From: Chitinophaga rhizosphaerae
Lineage (GTDB): Bacteria; Bacteroidota; Bacteroidia; Chitinophagales; Chitinophagaceae
Assembly (NCBI RefSeq): GCF_003958645.1
Contig: NZ_RXLO01000002.1
Location: 124,001 to 188,000 of the forward strand
Reading direction: 5' to 3'
DNA: 64,000 nucleotides
The position numbers and the translations under genes are program-made. Positions 44,086 through 53,495 of the stretch are shown here, one piece after another. Under the pieces are notes generated by a model. It searched no databases. It saw only the letters and a program-made list of their open reading frames with translations, and was not told the DNA's origin. The first letter of the stretch is position 1; every line of letters starts with the position of its first letter.

Positions 44086-44485
44086 TCTCCGCGTAATATT
44101 AATCGACGATAACGATATCGATCTGCTACTGCATGAACGGCTCATATCCATTCAGCAGATCAGCCGGACGATCCTTTCATTCAGCAATGCCAATAAAGCG
44201 CTGGAATTCCTGTCCAGCAACATTACCCTCCCCCACATCCCGCCCACCGTCATCCTCCTCGATATCCAGATGCCGGAAATGGACGGGTTCGAGTTCCTCC
44301 GTTCCTTCGATTCCTATCCGCAGAAGATCAAGAACCAGTGTTACATCATCATGGTTTCCTCTTCCCTCGACTTCGGCGATATTTCCCGCACCAACGCCAA
44401 CCCGATGGTGATCCGCCTGCTCAAGAAGCCCTTGCAGCCCAAGGAGCTGAAAGATGTCATAGAGGGCATTTTCCGCGATCAGTAA
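44069..44485 (+). CDS. Single-domain response regulator
   Basis: About 138 residues from ATG 44069 (MNSIPDLRVILIDDND), inside the end of the kinase gene; an upstream start at 44045 is also open. Receiver motifs: IDDNDID, D65 in ILLDIQMPEMDG, and LKKPLQ. There is no output domain, as in CheY-like or phosphotransfer relays, so a further partner is needed. Last gene of the E1-GNAT-phosphorelay operon. Confidence 0.9.
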   Translation: MNSIPDLRVILIDDNDIDLLLHERLISIQQISRTILSFSNANKALEFLSSNITLPHIPPTVILLDIQMPEMDGFEFLRSFDSYPQKIKNQCYIIMVSSSLDFGDISRTNANPMVIRLLKKPLQPKELKDVIEGIFRDQ

Positions 44486-44486
44486 A

Positions 44487-44521
44487 TAAAAAAAGGCTTC
44501 TTCATACGAGATGAAGAAGCC
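44487..44521 (-). terminator. Rho-independent terminator after degP
   Basis: Perfect 11-base stem (44495-44505 with 44511-44521), 5-base loop, A-run 44487-44494 giving a U-run on the minus strand. Confidence 0.9.
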
Positions 44522-44578
44522 ATATAAGTTCCCCGGGCAACGGGCCCGGAAAACGGACCCCCTGGTTACAATTCCTTC

Positions 44579-46066
44579 CTAGTTTTCATTGATACCGTAA
44601 TAATAAGCTTTTCCACTGCCGGGATATGTACCCTCGATCTGGTAATTGCCGTTCTGACGCGCCAGGGCCGCTTTCAGCTCGTCTACCGTGCGTACGGCGA
44701 TGCCGCCCACCCGGGTAATTACAAATCCTTCCTTCATGTTCGTCTGCTGGTCGAGCAGGCCGCCTTCCTCGATGGATTTCACCTGCACGCCTCCTGCAAT
44801 GCCCAATTTGGCTGCATCCTGGCGTGAGAGGGCTGCAAAATCCGCCCCCAGTGCGCTCACCGAAGCGCCGTTGCCTGCGGTCATATTGCCGAGCTTACCT
44901 TTCAATGTTGCGTGCAATTGCTGTTCACTGCCATTACGCTGCAGTGTGAGCGCTACTTTATCGCCGGGCTTGAGCCTTGCGATCTGTTCAGACAGTTCGG
45001 AACCGGAATTCACCACTGCGCCGTTCACTTTCGTGATCACGTCTCCCTTCTTCACACCCGCTGTTGCCGCTGCGCCTGAAGGATCGGTATCCATCACGTA
45101 CACACCGTCCGTATTGTTAGCGGTAATGCCGAGCTCTTTTTTCTGTGCATCGTCGAGGTTATCGGGCGCCATGGAGATGCCCAGGTAACCCCGCTGCACG
45201 CTGCCGAACTGTTTGATGTCGTTGATCACCTTTTTCATGAGGTTAGACGGGATGGAATACGCGTATCCCGCATAAGCGCCCGTAGGCGAAGCGATGGCGG
45301 AGTTGATGCCCACCAGTTCCCCGTTCGTGTTCACGAGCGCGCCGCCGCTGCTGCCGGGGTTCACGGCCGCATCCGTTTGCAGGAAGGCTTCCACCGGGGC
45401 GGAACCCTGGCGGTTGATGCCGATGCTGCGCGATTTGGCGGAGATGATGCCCTGCGTTACGGTAACGTCGAGGTTAAGGGGATAGCCGACGGCCAGCACC
45501 CATTGGCCCAGGCGAACGTCGTCAGAATTGCCGACCGGGATGGCAGGCAGGTTCTTCGCGTCGATCTTGATGAGGGCCAGGTCGGTATTGGGATCGGTAC
45601 CGATCACCGTTGCCTTGTAGTTTTTCCGGTCGGTCAGTGTGACCGCGATCTCGGAGGCGCCGTTCACCACGTGGTTATTGGTGACGATGTAACCGTCTTC
45701 GCTGATGATCACGCCCGATCCGGAAGCCCGCTGTTCGGGAGTGCTGAATTGCCGGCGGCCGCCTTCACCGAAGAAACGGCGGAAAATGTCGTCATCCATC
45801 CCTTCGAACGGATTTTGTTGGGCTACCTGCCTGCTTTTCACGAGCGTGCGGATATGCACGACGGAGGGTACTGCGTTCCCTGCCGCCTTTTCAAAATCAG
45901 TAGGCTGGGCCGAAGCCGGGCCTGTATATGCTGTTTGAATGAGGGGTTCAGGGTTTCCGAAGCCGATACCATCCGAAATTCTGCCGGTTTTGCCGCTGAG
46001 CGCGAATCCACCGGCTACCACGGCCCCTCCGATGAGGAAGCCTGCAATGAGTTTCTTATTGATCAT
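44579..46066 (-). CDS. degP: DegP/HtrA periplasmic serine protease
   Basis: 495 residues. A membrane anchor or signal (KKLIAGFLIGGAVVAGGFAL) is followed by a linker, a trypsin-like protease domain with His in TNNHVVNGA (H132), Asp in NTDLALIKID and Ser in NPGSSGGALVN, then two PDZ domains (LGISMAPDNL onwards and VKSIEEGGLLDQQT onwards). It degrades or refolds misfolded envelope proteins. It lies just downstream of a two-component pair on the same strand (HK start 47380), with a 78-base gap, so a stress-response link is plausible. Confidence 0.95.
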   Translation of the reverse strand: MINKKLIAGFLIGGAVVAGGFALSGKTGRISDGIGFGNPEPLIQTAYTGPASAQPTDFEKAAGNAVPSVVHIRTLVKSRQVAQQNPFEGMDDDIFRRFFGEGGRRQFSTPEQRASGSGVIISEDGYIVTNNHVVNGASEIAVTLTDRKNYKATVIGTDPNTDLALIKIDAKNLPAIPVGNSDDVRLGQWVLAVGYPLNLDVTVTQGIISAKSRSIGINRQGSAPVEAFLQTDAAVNPGSSGGALVNTNGELVGINSAIASPTGAYAGYAYSIPSNLMKKVINDIKQFGSVQRGYLGISMAPDNLDDAQKKELGITANNTDGVYVMDTDPSGAAATAGVKKGDVITKVNGAVVNSGSELSEQIARLKPGDKVALTLQRNGSEQQLHATLKGKLGNMTAGNGASVSALGADFAALSRQDAAKLGIAGGVQVKSIEEGGLLDQQTNMKEGFVITRVGGIAVRTVDELKAALARQNGNYQIEGTYPGSGKAYYYGINEN

Positions 46067-46144
46067 AGTATCCAGAGTTTTATGGTGTAAAACTGCCGTG
46101 GCATTCTGAATACTTTCTGAATATCGGGGAAGCGGGGAACGATT

Positions 46145-47380
46145 TTAACTTTTCATTATCACCTGGAAGTTGTGCATGCCTTTCTCCCAGCCGTATTTCA
46201 CTTCGAAACCGTAGAGGTCGCAGATCTTGCGGACGATCTCCAGGCCCAGGCCCAAAGACTCCGCATCCTTGCTGTTCTTGGCAAAACGCTGGTAGATGCG
46301 GTCTTCCTGCAGCGGGTAAGCCTGCCCTGTATTGCTGACGGTCAACACACCGTTGGCGCCCTTCACCACGATCTTCCCGCCGGGCAGATTGTGGCGGATG
46401 GCGTTGGAAAGCAGGTTGCCCAGCAATACTTCCAGGAGGTTGGGGCTCATGTTTACCGGCAATTCATCCAGCCAGTCTTCTTCCACCTTCAACCCTTTCT
46501 GCGCGATCTGCGGCTCGTATTGCGCCAGCAGATGCCGCGCCGTTTCACGGACGAACACGGCTGCCGTATCGGGGAATTGTCCGTTCTGGATGCGCGTAAG
46601 CAGGAGCAGCCCCTTGTTCAGCCGCGTCATCCGGTGGCTGGCGTCTGCCAGTTCGCTGATGAGCGCGGCCTGTTCTTCGGACAGCGGCGTGGTTTGCATG
46701 AGCATTTCCAGTTTTCCCTGGAAAACCGCCAACGGCGTCCGCAATTCGTGGGAGGCGTTTTCCGCGAATTCTTTCTGGGAAAGATAGGACTGGCGGCTTC
46801 TTTCCGCCAGCTGTTCCACCGCCGAGTTCAGTTCCCCGAACTCGCTGATGCCCGAAGGCGCCAGTTGCAACGGTGCCGGATCGTCGACCTTATACGCCCG
46901 CAACTTGCGAAGCGTCTGGTAAAAAGGCTTCCAGATGCGTTTCGCCAGCGACTGGTTGATGAGCAGCAATCCCGTCAACAGCAAAATCAGCAACACCGAT
47001 TGTAAAATAATAATGCTCCCGATCAGCCGCTGATGATCTGCCAGCGACGATTTGATCTGCAGCCGGTACGTTTCCTGGTTGATGACGAGGTAAGAGGTGA
47101 GCAGGCGGTATTTATCGGATGTGTACAGCGAATCGCTTTCGGGCCGGCGGGGCGCTTTTTCGAGCGTCACCCCATCGTCCAGCTGCGGCTGGAGCGCTTC
47201 CGGCTCCATTTCCATGACCCGGAGCCGCGGGATGAGCTGCGTTTTGGTGGCTACGAGACTGGCGTCGATGTTAGACAACACGATGCGTTGCAGCACGTAA
47301 TAAAATACCGGGATCGCAACCATGAGCAACACGATCGACAGCCAGAAATAATATTGGAGGGTTTTGTTGAGCAACTTCAT
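46145..47380 (-). CDS. Sensor histidine kinase of an OmpR-type pair
   Basis: 411 residues. Two membrane helices (about 10-32 and 120-142) enclose a periplasmic domain of about 90 residues, then HAMP-like linker, HisKA with ENASHELRTPLAV, and HATPase with LLGNLLSNAIRHN, VSNTG and GLGLEIVRKI. Class I kinase. It follows its cognate regulator by 19 bases and precedes degP. The sensed signal is unknown. Confidence 0.92.
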   Translation of the reverse strand: MKLLNKTLQYYFWLSIVLLMVAIPVFYYVLQRIVLSNIDASLVATKTQLIPRLRVMEMEPEALQPQLDDGVTLEKAPRRPESDSLYTSDKYRLLTSYLVINQETYRLQIKSSLADHQRLIGSIIILQSVLLILLLTGLLLINQSLAKRIWKPFYQTLRKLRAYKVDDPAPLQLAPSGISEFGELNSAVEQLAERSRQSYLSQKEFAENASHELRTPLAVFQGKLEMLMQTTPLSEEQAALISELADASHRMTRLNKGLLLLTRIQNGQFPDTAAVFVRETARHLLAQYEPQIAQKGLKVEEDWLDELPVNMSPNLLEVLLGNLLSNAIRHNLPGGKIVVKGANGVLTVSNTGQAYPLQEDRIYQRFAKNSKDAESLGLGLEIVRKICDLYGFEVKYGWEKGMHNFQVIMKS

Positions 47381-47399
47381 CGGTGAAACTTTTTACGTG

Positions 47400-48077
47400 T
47401 CAGGGCGCTTCGAGTTTGTACCCCATGCCGTATACCGCTTTGATATGATCGGTCCAGCCGGCCTGGATGAGTTTCTTCTTGAGGTTTTTCATGTGGGCGT
47501 AAATAAAATCGTAATTATCGAACAGTCCCTCCCCATCGCCCGACAAATGTTCTGCTATCGCATGTTTGGATACTACACGGTTGCGGTTGGTGAGCAGGTA
47601 GAGGAGCAGGTCGTATTCCGATCGGGTGAGGTCTGCGGGTTGATTCCCGACGCGGACCGTTCTGGCGGCTGTATCTACGGTGAGGCCGGCGGCTTCGAGG
47701 ATGGAAGTGCCGGAGAAGCGCCTGCGGCGGATGACGGCGGCGATGCGGGCGCTCAGTTCGGACAGGTGGAATGGTTTTACGAGGTAATCGTCTGCCCCGA
47801 GCTGGAGGCCCCGGATGCGGTCTTCGATGCCGTCGCGGGCGGAAATGATGATGACGCCGTCTGTCTTGTTGTTTTCCCGGAGGGCTTTGAGGACCTGGAG
47901 GCCGTTGCCGTCTGGCAGGGAAATATCGAGGAGGATGCAGTCGTAGTCGAAGGATTCTATGCGCTGCAGGGCGGAGTGTTTATCGGCCACCAGTTCGCAG
48001 GTGTATGCTTCCGCCTGGAGGTAGTCGGAGATGCTTTGGCCGAGGGCTTTTTCGTCTTCGATGATGAGGATCTTCAT
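47400..48077 (-). CDS. OmpR-family response regulator
   Basis: 225 residues. Receiver with IEDE, phospho-acceptor in CILLDISLPDGNG, conserved Thr/Ser in IIISARDG and Lys in LVKPFHL; winged helix C-terminal domain with DLTRSEYDLLLYLLTNRNRVVS and DNYDFIYAHMKNLKKKL. It binds DNA and controls target genes with the downstream kinase; degP is a likely but unproven target. 66 bases separate it from the convergent gene end, and it is the first gene of its operon. Confidence 0.93.
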   Translation of the reverse strand: MKILIIEDEKALGQSISDYLQAEAYTCELVADKHSALQRIESFDYDCILLDISLPDGNGLQVLKALRENNKTDGVIIISARDGIEDRIRGLQLGADDYLVKPFHLSELSARIAAVIRRRRFSGTSILEAAGLTVDTAARTVRVGNQPADLTRSEYDLLLYLLTNRNRVVSKHAIAEHLSGDGEGLFDNYDFIYAHMKNLKKKLIQAGWTDHIKAVYGMGYKLEAP

Positions 48078-48167
48078 AATTCCGGGATGAAAATACGGAA
48101 TTTCGGTGGTGGGGGGATGGGAGATGTTTTGCTAATCGTTTTTGGGGAGGGATGAACGGCGGGAATG

Positions 48168-48193
48168 AAAAAAGCCCCGCGGCTGCGGGGCTT
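48168..48193 (-). terminator. Rho-independent terminator after DUF805 gene
   Basis: Eight-base stem AGCCCCGC / GCGGGGCT (48173-48180 with 48185-48192), 4-base loop, A-run 48168-48173 giving a U-run on the minus strand. Confidence 0.85.
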
Positions 48194-48216
48194 CAGGTAA
48201 AATGCTGATAAGTTAA

Positions 48217-48594
48217 TTACTTAGCGGCGCTATCTTTCTCAAAATCGAACTGCGTGTCCGTCTCCAAAGGATCGGGGCCATATTCGTTATCGCCTTTTTC
48301 GCCTTCGGTGGCAAACAGTATCAGATTGTAAATCGGGATCAGGATGAACCAACCGCTTTTACCCAAATCGTGCATACGCCTTACAGCAACGGCGAGGTAA
48401 GGGATCAGGAGCGCGAGGGAAACTATCATTTGAACCATGGATGCCGCGATTTCTCCCATCACCATGGCAAGGATGAAGTACACGCCCCAGGTAACAATCA
48501 GGTTGAACAAGAAGAAATACCAAAATTCCGGCCTGGTAGCCCGGCCTTTGAAGTCCGCGAATTTTTGCAACGCGGCAGTAACATGTTTAATCAT
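48217..48594 (-). CDS. DUF805 membrane protein
   Basis: About 125 residues from ATG 48594 (MIKHVTAALQKFADFKGRATRPEFW), the family start pattern; the frame is open to 48648 but the extra part is not family-like. Four short membrane helices and AVAVRRMHDLGKSGWF, the DUF805 signature. Function unknown. It ends at the 48168-48193 terminator and lies upstream of the tRNA gene on the opposite strand. Confidence 0.85.
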   Translation of the reverse strand: MIKHVTAALQKFADFKGRATRPEFWYFFLFNLIVTWGVYFILAMVMGEIAASMVQMIVSLALLIPYLAVAVRRMHDLGKSGWFILIPIYNLILFATEGEKGDNEYGPDPLETDTQFDFEKDSAAK

Positions 48595-48767
48595 AGTGTA
48601 GGATGGTTTAAAATTTCCAACGGCAATATACATGTAAATTTTTCTCATTTAAGAATAAGCCTGCTGAAAACGGGGTATCCCTGACTAAAATGCGTGATTC
48701 TACGCTTTAATAATACGCAGTGAATTCACGTTGTGAACAGGCGCAGGAAAAATTGCAAAAGATTTTT

Positions 48768-48797
48768 TTTGAATTTTAAAAAAAGCGCCTATTTTTG
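48768..48797 (+). promoter_or_regulatory. Putative promoter of tRNA-Ala
   Basis: TTTG (48768-48771) and TATTTTTG (48790-48797), 18 bases apart, match the Bacteroidota -33/-7 consensus. The predicted start is a few bases before the tRNA at 48811. Confidence 0.6.
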
Positions 48798-48810
48798 CAC
48801 TCCATTCTAC

Positions 48811-48883
<73 letters not shown>

Positions 48884-49016
48884 CTTAGGTTCTGAAACTC
48901 GCCACCATGGCGGGTTTCATTTTTTTAGTGTTCAACGAGTGCGAAAAAAGTTGTTCCTCGCTGAATATTGATCCCAAGTTTCACCGAACAGTATCTGGAC
49001 TCCAAAATTTTGGACA

Positions 49017-50303
49017 ATGGATACTGAAAAAAAATTTTATTACCAGGTTTATCCGGTGGATCGTGACCTTTCGCGTGCATGGTACGTATTATATAGGGTC
49101 AATGGTAAGAGAGACAAAGCCCGGGGAAATCTAAACCGGTATCACACCCGACAAGAAAAGGAAGAGGAACTGTTGAGGATCTTAAAAGACCTCAGCCGCA
49201 AGTACGGTCGGGCCATAAATGAGCCATACAAAGACCGCGACAAAAGCGTAACCGGAACAATGGCGCCCAGCCATCAATTGAAGCCGGAAACGATAAAGAA
49301 ACTCTCATTGATAAAAATGCTGGAAAATGTCTTCCAGGCGACCAAATCTAAACTCCGCGGAAAAACCGTCTCAACCTACCAAACCAAAATCATACATTTC
49401 CTCCTATGGTTTAGGGAATCGAACTACACGGATTTTTGTGAAGTCAGAGAAATTCCGAAGGAAGAGATTAGCGCCCGCTTCTTTGACAAATCCAAGAAAA
49501 ACTATAAGGAAAGATCCTGTTTAGAGGAATACTTGGAATATCTCAGCACCCAAACTGGCATTAAATTCAACAAAAACAAGACTCGGTCTAACAAGACCCT
49601 AAACTCCTATGTCCGTGTCCTGAAAACTTACTTCGAATACCTTGTCAATGGAGAGGTGATTCCACACAATCCACTTAAAGGAACCAGCCGCTTAAAGGAA
49701 AGTTCAGTTTCTGCCGGTGCTTTTCGAACTGATCAACAACAGCTCCTTTCAAAAATTATTCAAGAGCGTCATCCTCATCTTTGGCTTGCATGCCAATTGA
49801 GTTATTATTGCTTACTGCGACCAGGAGAAATCCGAAAGTTAAAGGTTGGTGATATTAATTTCGCAGACCAAACAATTACCGTGAGAGCAGAAATTTCTAA
49901 AAACAATAAAACGCAGACGGTAATGATTCCCGATTCCTTTATTGAACAGCTCCGATTTGTTCTTAAATATGAAGAGTCAAATTACCTAATTTCAAAATTT
50001 GGACATCCTGGCGGCGAATTAATGTCAGTAAATCATTTAGGTAACCTACACAGGTCGATTCTCCGAGAACTACGATTTAACTCGAAGTATGTGCTATACT
50101 CATGGAAGCATACCGGAGCAGTTTCCTACTACAAAGCGACAAAAGATATTAAAGGACTGAAGGAGCAAGGCCGGTGGTTCTCGTTGGATATGGTAGAAAT
50201 TTATCTTTCGAACCTCGGCGCACTAAACATTGAGGAATTAAAAACTTGCTTTCCTGAAATTGGCACAATATGCGGTGAAAAGCCTTCTAAGGCAGTTGCA
50301 TAA
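49017..50303 (+). CDS. int: Tyrosine recombinase / phage integrase
   Basis: 428 residues. An N-terminal Arm-type domain (FYYQVYPVDRDLSRAWYVLYR) and a SAM-like core-binding domain (about 110-210) precede the catalytic domain with Arg in CLLRPGEIRKLKVGDI, Lys-containing beta hairpin, HTGAVSYYK (the HxxR position reads H-T-G-A) and final GRWFSLDMVEIYLSNLG with the Tyr nucleophile candidate. This is the common Bacteroidota element integrase form. It lies next to tRNA-Ala and is clearly more AT-rich than the genes before it. Confidence 0.85.
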   Translation: MDTEKKFYYQVYPVDRDLSRAWYVLYRVNGKRDKARGNLNRYHTRQEKEEELLRILKDLSRKYGRAINEPYKDRDKSVTGTMAPSHQLKPETIKKLSLIKMLENVFQATKSKLRGKTVSTYQTKIIHFLLWFRESNYTDFCEVREIPKEEISARFFDKSKKNYKERSCLEEYLEYLSTQTGIKFNKNKTRSNKTLNSYVRVLKTYFEYLVNGEVIPHNPLKGTSRLKESSVSAGAFRTDQQQLLSKIIQERHPHLWLACQLSYYCLLRPGEIRKLKVGDINFADQTITVRAEISKNNKTQTVMIPDSFIEQLRFVLKYEESNYLISKFGHPGGELMSVNHLGNLHRSILRELRFNSKYVLYSWKHTGAVSYYKATKDIKGLKEQGRWFSLDMVEIYLSNLGALNIEELKTCFPEIGTICGEKPSKAVA

Positions 50304-50425
50304 AAAGTAGTTATCCGATTGTTAATATCGACTTGATTGTTCAAATCAGAAAGAGGATATTGCGACTCCAAAATATTTTTTTTCCAATTTGGACTTTTTG
50401 GTACTCGTGGTGCGTATTATATTAT

Positions 50426-50890
50426 ATGAAACATTACATCGAGTATTCACGCATGGCAAACGAGTATTCCGGATTTGTTTTAGGCTACTCTTATGAAGCC
50501 AGCAAAACGGTTCATCTCCTTTGTCCAAAAATTACATTGGGACGTCTAAAAAAAAATAGCCTGTTCCCACGAAAGCTGGCTTTTGAAAGAAAAGATCAGA
50601 TATTCCCATACGCGAGTATGGATGCAATTTATCAGGATGTTGTCGATTATTTTGATAGGCCGCGCCAGCTATGGCGCAATGTCGGTATCTACGAAATTCC
50701 AATAGCCGTTTTTGAAACCGCAAGTTTTCAAGAAAGGATCGCCCCGAAATATTTTCAAAATAGCATTGAGAAAATCATACCGAAAGTCGAAAAGGGAGGA
50801 TGGACGCACTTTTATTGGAATGGAGACATCAAAAATGCATATATCACTGATCTATATAGTTTTACATTCTTGTACTATTACTCAAAGTAA
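50426..50890 (+). CDS. Unknown small protein, member 1 of a three-gene paralog cluster
   Basis: About 154 residues from ATG 50426; an upstream frame to 50333 adds a hydrophobic leader and cannot be excluded. No known domain. The central part has the order FPYASMDAIYQDVVDYFDRP...IYEIPIAVFE, which also appears, in divergent form, in the two genes downstream (acidic helix, then a strand ending in an Ile-Pro). AT-rich, inside the mobile element after int and four bases before the next gene. Confidence 0.6.
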   Translation: MKHYIEYSRMANEYSGFVLGYSYEASKTVHLLCPKITLGRLKKNSLFPRKLAFERKDQIFPYASMDAIYQDVVDYFDRPRQLWRNVGIYEIPIAVFETASFQERIAPKYFQNSIEKIIPKVEKGGWTHFYWNGDIKNAYITDLYSFTFLYYYSK

Positions 50891-50893
50891 AAA

Positions 50894-51337
50894 ATGTGCA
50901 ACATGGATAAATTTTATGCGCTCGGCTTAAAGTTCGCCGAAACGTCAGGAACTATAATCATTTCAGCTCAAAGAAATATTACTGATTTAAGTGCTGAGGG
51001 TAATACCGTTAAAGCTATTCGCGGGACCGAGCATTTGCTAATTTCCGACTATGAATATTTCAAACATTTCTTTTATACATTACGCTACAAGAATTATCCG
51101 AAAATATTGGATCAAATAGTAGTATTTCGATTGCCGTTCACATTCTTTACCAGCGGTATTGAAAGGCCGTCAGTTTATACTGAAGGGGACTTTACCTCTC
51201 ACGAAATCCTTCGGGAGCTTCCATTCGTCGACAAACCATACATGTACGCAGGCTTTCTCCTTCGGGCCGCAGAAGCAGAACAATACTACGTGCATCTATT
51301 TTCAGAATTCGAAAATTACCATGTTTCAATTCCTTAA
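50894..51337 (+). CDS. Unknown small protein, member 2 of the paralog cluster
   Basis: 147 residues; second Met (50903, MDKFYALGL) may be the start. The order FAETSGTIIISAQ, LLISDYEYFKHFFYTL, and QIVVFRLPFTFF mirrors members 1 and 3. It has no signal peptide and no known fold. Its end overlaps the next start by 17 bases, so it is in one operon with its neighbours. Confidence 0.6.
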   Translation: MCNMDKFYALGLKFAETSGTIIISAQRNITDLSAEGNTVKAIRGTEHLLISDYEYFKHFFYTLRYKNYPKILDQIVVFRLPFTFFTSGIERPSVYTEGDFTSHEILRELPFVDKPYMYAGFLLRAAEAEQYYVHLFSEFENYHVSIP

Positions 51338-51770
51338 AGGCAGATTCAGGTACATTTACTTGCCGGGGTTTACTGTCAACATTGAAAAAAAGACATACTT
51401 ATATATGTTGATTTCGCACGGTACATTTGCCGAAAATGGGCAATTATCGTTTCATGGCTACGACTCGATTGAAGAATTGGTGGATGACTTTGCAAAAAGC
51501 GTTGGCTGGTATTCAAGTTTCACCGCTGTCAGGAAATTACGGATCTATAAAATTCCAAAGCAACTTATCAACCTCCATAGCATGGATGTGAGTGAAGAGT
51601 TGCCGGCCTTGCACAGAAAAATCCGGCGTACCTTACCGGATCACTCTGAAATTGGCACCTGGCTACCATTCAAACTTATCAGACGCGATCCTGAAAAATA
51701 TTTTCAGGCCCATTTTAAAGATGCTTTGGTTGAAGTACTCAGAAACAGGCTATCTGATGGTAATGTTTAA
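51321..51770 (+). CDS. Unknown small protein, member 3 of the paralog cluster
   Basis: About 149 residues from ATG 51321 (MFQFLKGRFRYIYLPG); the frame is open to 51159 but that part lies over member 2. Segments YLPGFTVNIEKKTYLYML, FHGYDSIEELVDDFAKS and LRIYKIPKQLI match the layout of members 1 and 2. It ends two bases before the end of the convergent tail gene. Confidence 0.6.
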   Translation: MFQFLKGRFRYIYLPGFTVNIEKKTYLYMLISHGTFAENGQLSFHGYDSIEELVDDFAKSVGWYSSFTAVRKLRIYKIPKQLINLHSMDVSEELPALHRKIRRTLPDHSEIGTWLPFKLIRRDPEKYFQAHFKDALVEVLRNRLSDGNV

Positions 51771-51772
51771 GC

Positions 51773-53494
51773 TTACTCGACCTTCCAAAGCTCAACTTTA
51801 GCGGGGCTACGGATGGGCAATTCAATGTTGATCTTCTTTACAAGGTAATTTGAATTTTCCACTCGTACTTTCTTCAATAAATCCAATTCAGCTAAATCAG
51901 TAAGAGAAAGTCTTATTTGACGAATTACCTTTTTCCCGAATTTTCTCATATCAAGGTATGACTTCCACCAAGTATTTCGAAGGCCAGATGCACCTTCCCA
52001 AGCTAAAGTTGTGCTACTACCCCAGGGATACGGATTTCCCTTATTATCCAATGCCCAGCCGTTGAAAAATGTGATTCGCGGCGCGGAGGCGGAATCGTTA
52101 AGTTTGCCTTCTCGATCATACTGTCGTCCACGGAGCATCACGATCGGAGCGAGTTGATATATCGTAAGTCCGGGATCAACTCCATCCGTCCACACAGTGA
52201 TATTATCTCCAATTAATGGTGCCATCCTGAACTTCACTTCGTACTCAGCTTCTTCCCAATAATAATCGGTATAGTCCTTGGAAAACCTTTCATACAGTAT
52301 CGTATTGCCACTCGAAATCCAATATTCGCCAAACACAGGCTCATGATAAAGAGTTTCGTCACCTGGTACAGCAGGAAATGGCGCCGCCGACCATGGAAGC
52401 ACTCGTCGCCCCTTTATGCTTTGCAAAAATTTTTGGGCTGCTCCGTCGCTTTTCATATCAGGCACGTATTTAACTCCACGCTCAAAATCGTTGCTGATCT
52501 CGAAGGAGGAATCAGCCATACTGGTCCAGTTAAGCTCAGTTGGCCGGTTCAGCAATTCGGAAAATGCACCATATTCCAATGAGCCGTCTTTAAGAGATAC
52601 ATAACAAAAAAGGCAAAAAACCGATTTAAGGCCAATTATTACGTCGGCCACTGTAAGTTCCGGAGGAATATGGTTTCGAATATCAATGGAACGATCATTT
52701 TTATTCACCCAATATTCAATACCGAGATGATACTCTTTGACATACCTGGAAAGGCCAAAGTTGTTATACATCACGAGGGTTCGAAGTTTGGTATCGTGAT
52801 CGAATATATTGTATTTTACATCAATACCTTTTAAGCATTCACGTAAAATGTAAGTAAAGTAGGGAAAGGGAGTCACGGCAATGTATTGATATGACTGTGC
52901 CGCCGCGGAGGTCGCTTCGAGTCTTTCACTTACTTTAAACCCCGGGAGCAGATAAAAATTCTGGATAGTCCTCAATGAGGTTAACAGTGGCTCAGTTCCG
53001 CCAAAAAAATCCGGCGCCCCGACAGGGAAAAACACATATGGAAAAGTATCAACATTTCCTTGCGCCGCCTCCAGCATATGAGCGCCAACTTCCTCCGAAG
53101 TATCGAAACTTCGCGTATAACTCAATTGGTCAATAACTTTTGTTTTGGTAGCAAACTCATGCAGCGAACTGTTACCCGTTAAAAAGAATGTGTCGACGCT
53201 GCTTTCTGTTACCCGACGAATGACAAGATCTCCTTTGAATAGCGGAATGCCGTCTACGATGAGGTTTACTCCTTTCAGCGTCCGCGGAAATGGGAGAATA
53301 TTCTCGACAATATCTGGCATGTTCAGGATACGCCTTGTCGCTGCAGTCAGTGGTAATAAGAAAGGAAATGAAAAGCTCCCATTAACCAATTCATCATCGA
53401 AAATAGGGTTGTTTATTTCCAAGTTTATCCTTGTTTCGGGGGATAAATCAAAAAATTGTCCGTTGTAGCTCAATTCAATCATCTCAGTATACAT
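51773..53494 (-). CDS. Phage tail/baseplate-like protein
   Basis: About 574 residues from ATG 53494 (MYTEMIELSYNG), one base after the previous stop region; longer starts to 53539 would overlap. Beta-rich: ELSYNGQFFDLSPETRINLE, NGSFSFPFLLPL, GVNLIVDGIPLFKGDLVI, typical of Bacteroidota phage/prophage tail proteins of unknown structure. Last gene of the minus-strand structural block. It ends next to the convergent paralog cluster. Confidence 0.6.
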   Translation of the reverse strand: MYTEMIELSYNGQFFDLSPETRINLEINNPIFDDELVNGSFSFPFLLPLTAATRRILNMPDIVENILPFPRTLKGVNLIVDGIPLFKGDLVIRRVTESSVDTFFLTGNSSLHEFATKTKVIDQLSYTRSFDTSEEVGAHMLEAAQGNVDTFPYVFFPVGAPDFFGGTEPLLTSLRTIQNFYLLPGFKVSERLEATSAAAQSYQYIAVTPFPYFTYILRECLKGIDVKYNIFDHDTKLRTLVMYNNFGLSRYVKEYHLGIEYWVNKNDRSIDIRNHIPPELTVADVIIGLKSVFCLFCYVSLKDGSLEYGAFSELLNRPTELNWTSMADSSFEISNDFERGVKYVPDMKSDGAAQKFLQSIKGRRVLPWSAAPFPAVPGDETLYHEPVFGEYWISSGNTILYERFSKDYTDYYWEEAEYEVKFRMAPLIGDNITVWTDGVDPGLTIYQLAPIVMLRGRQYDREGKLNDSASAPRITFFNGWALDNKGNPYPWGSSTTLAWEGASGLRNTWWKSYLDMRKFGKKVIRQIRLSLTDLAELDLLKKVRVENSNYLVKKINIELPIRSPAKVELWKVE

Positions 53495-53495
53495 T

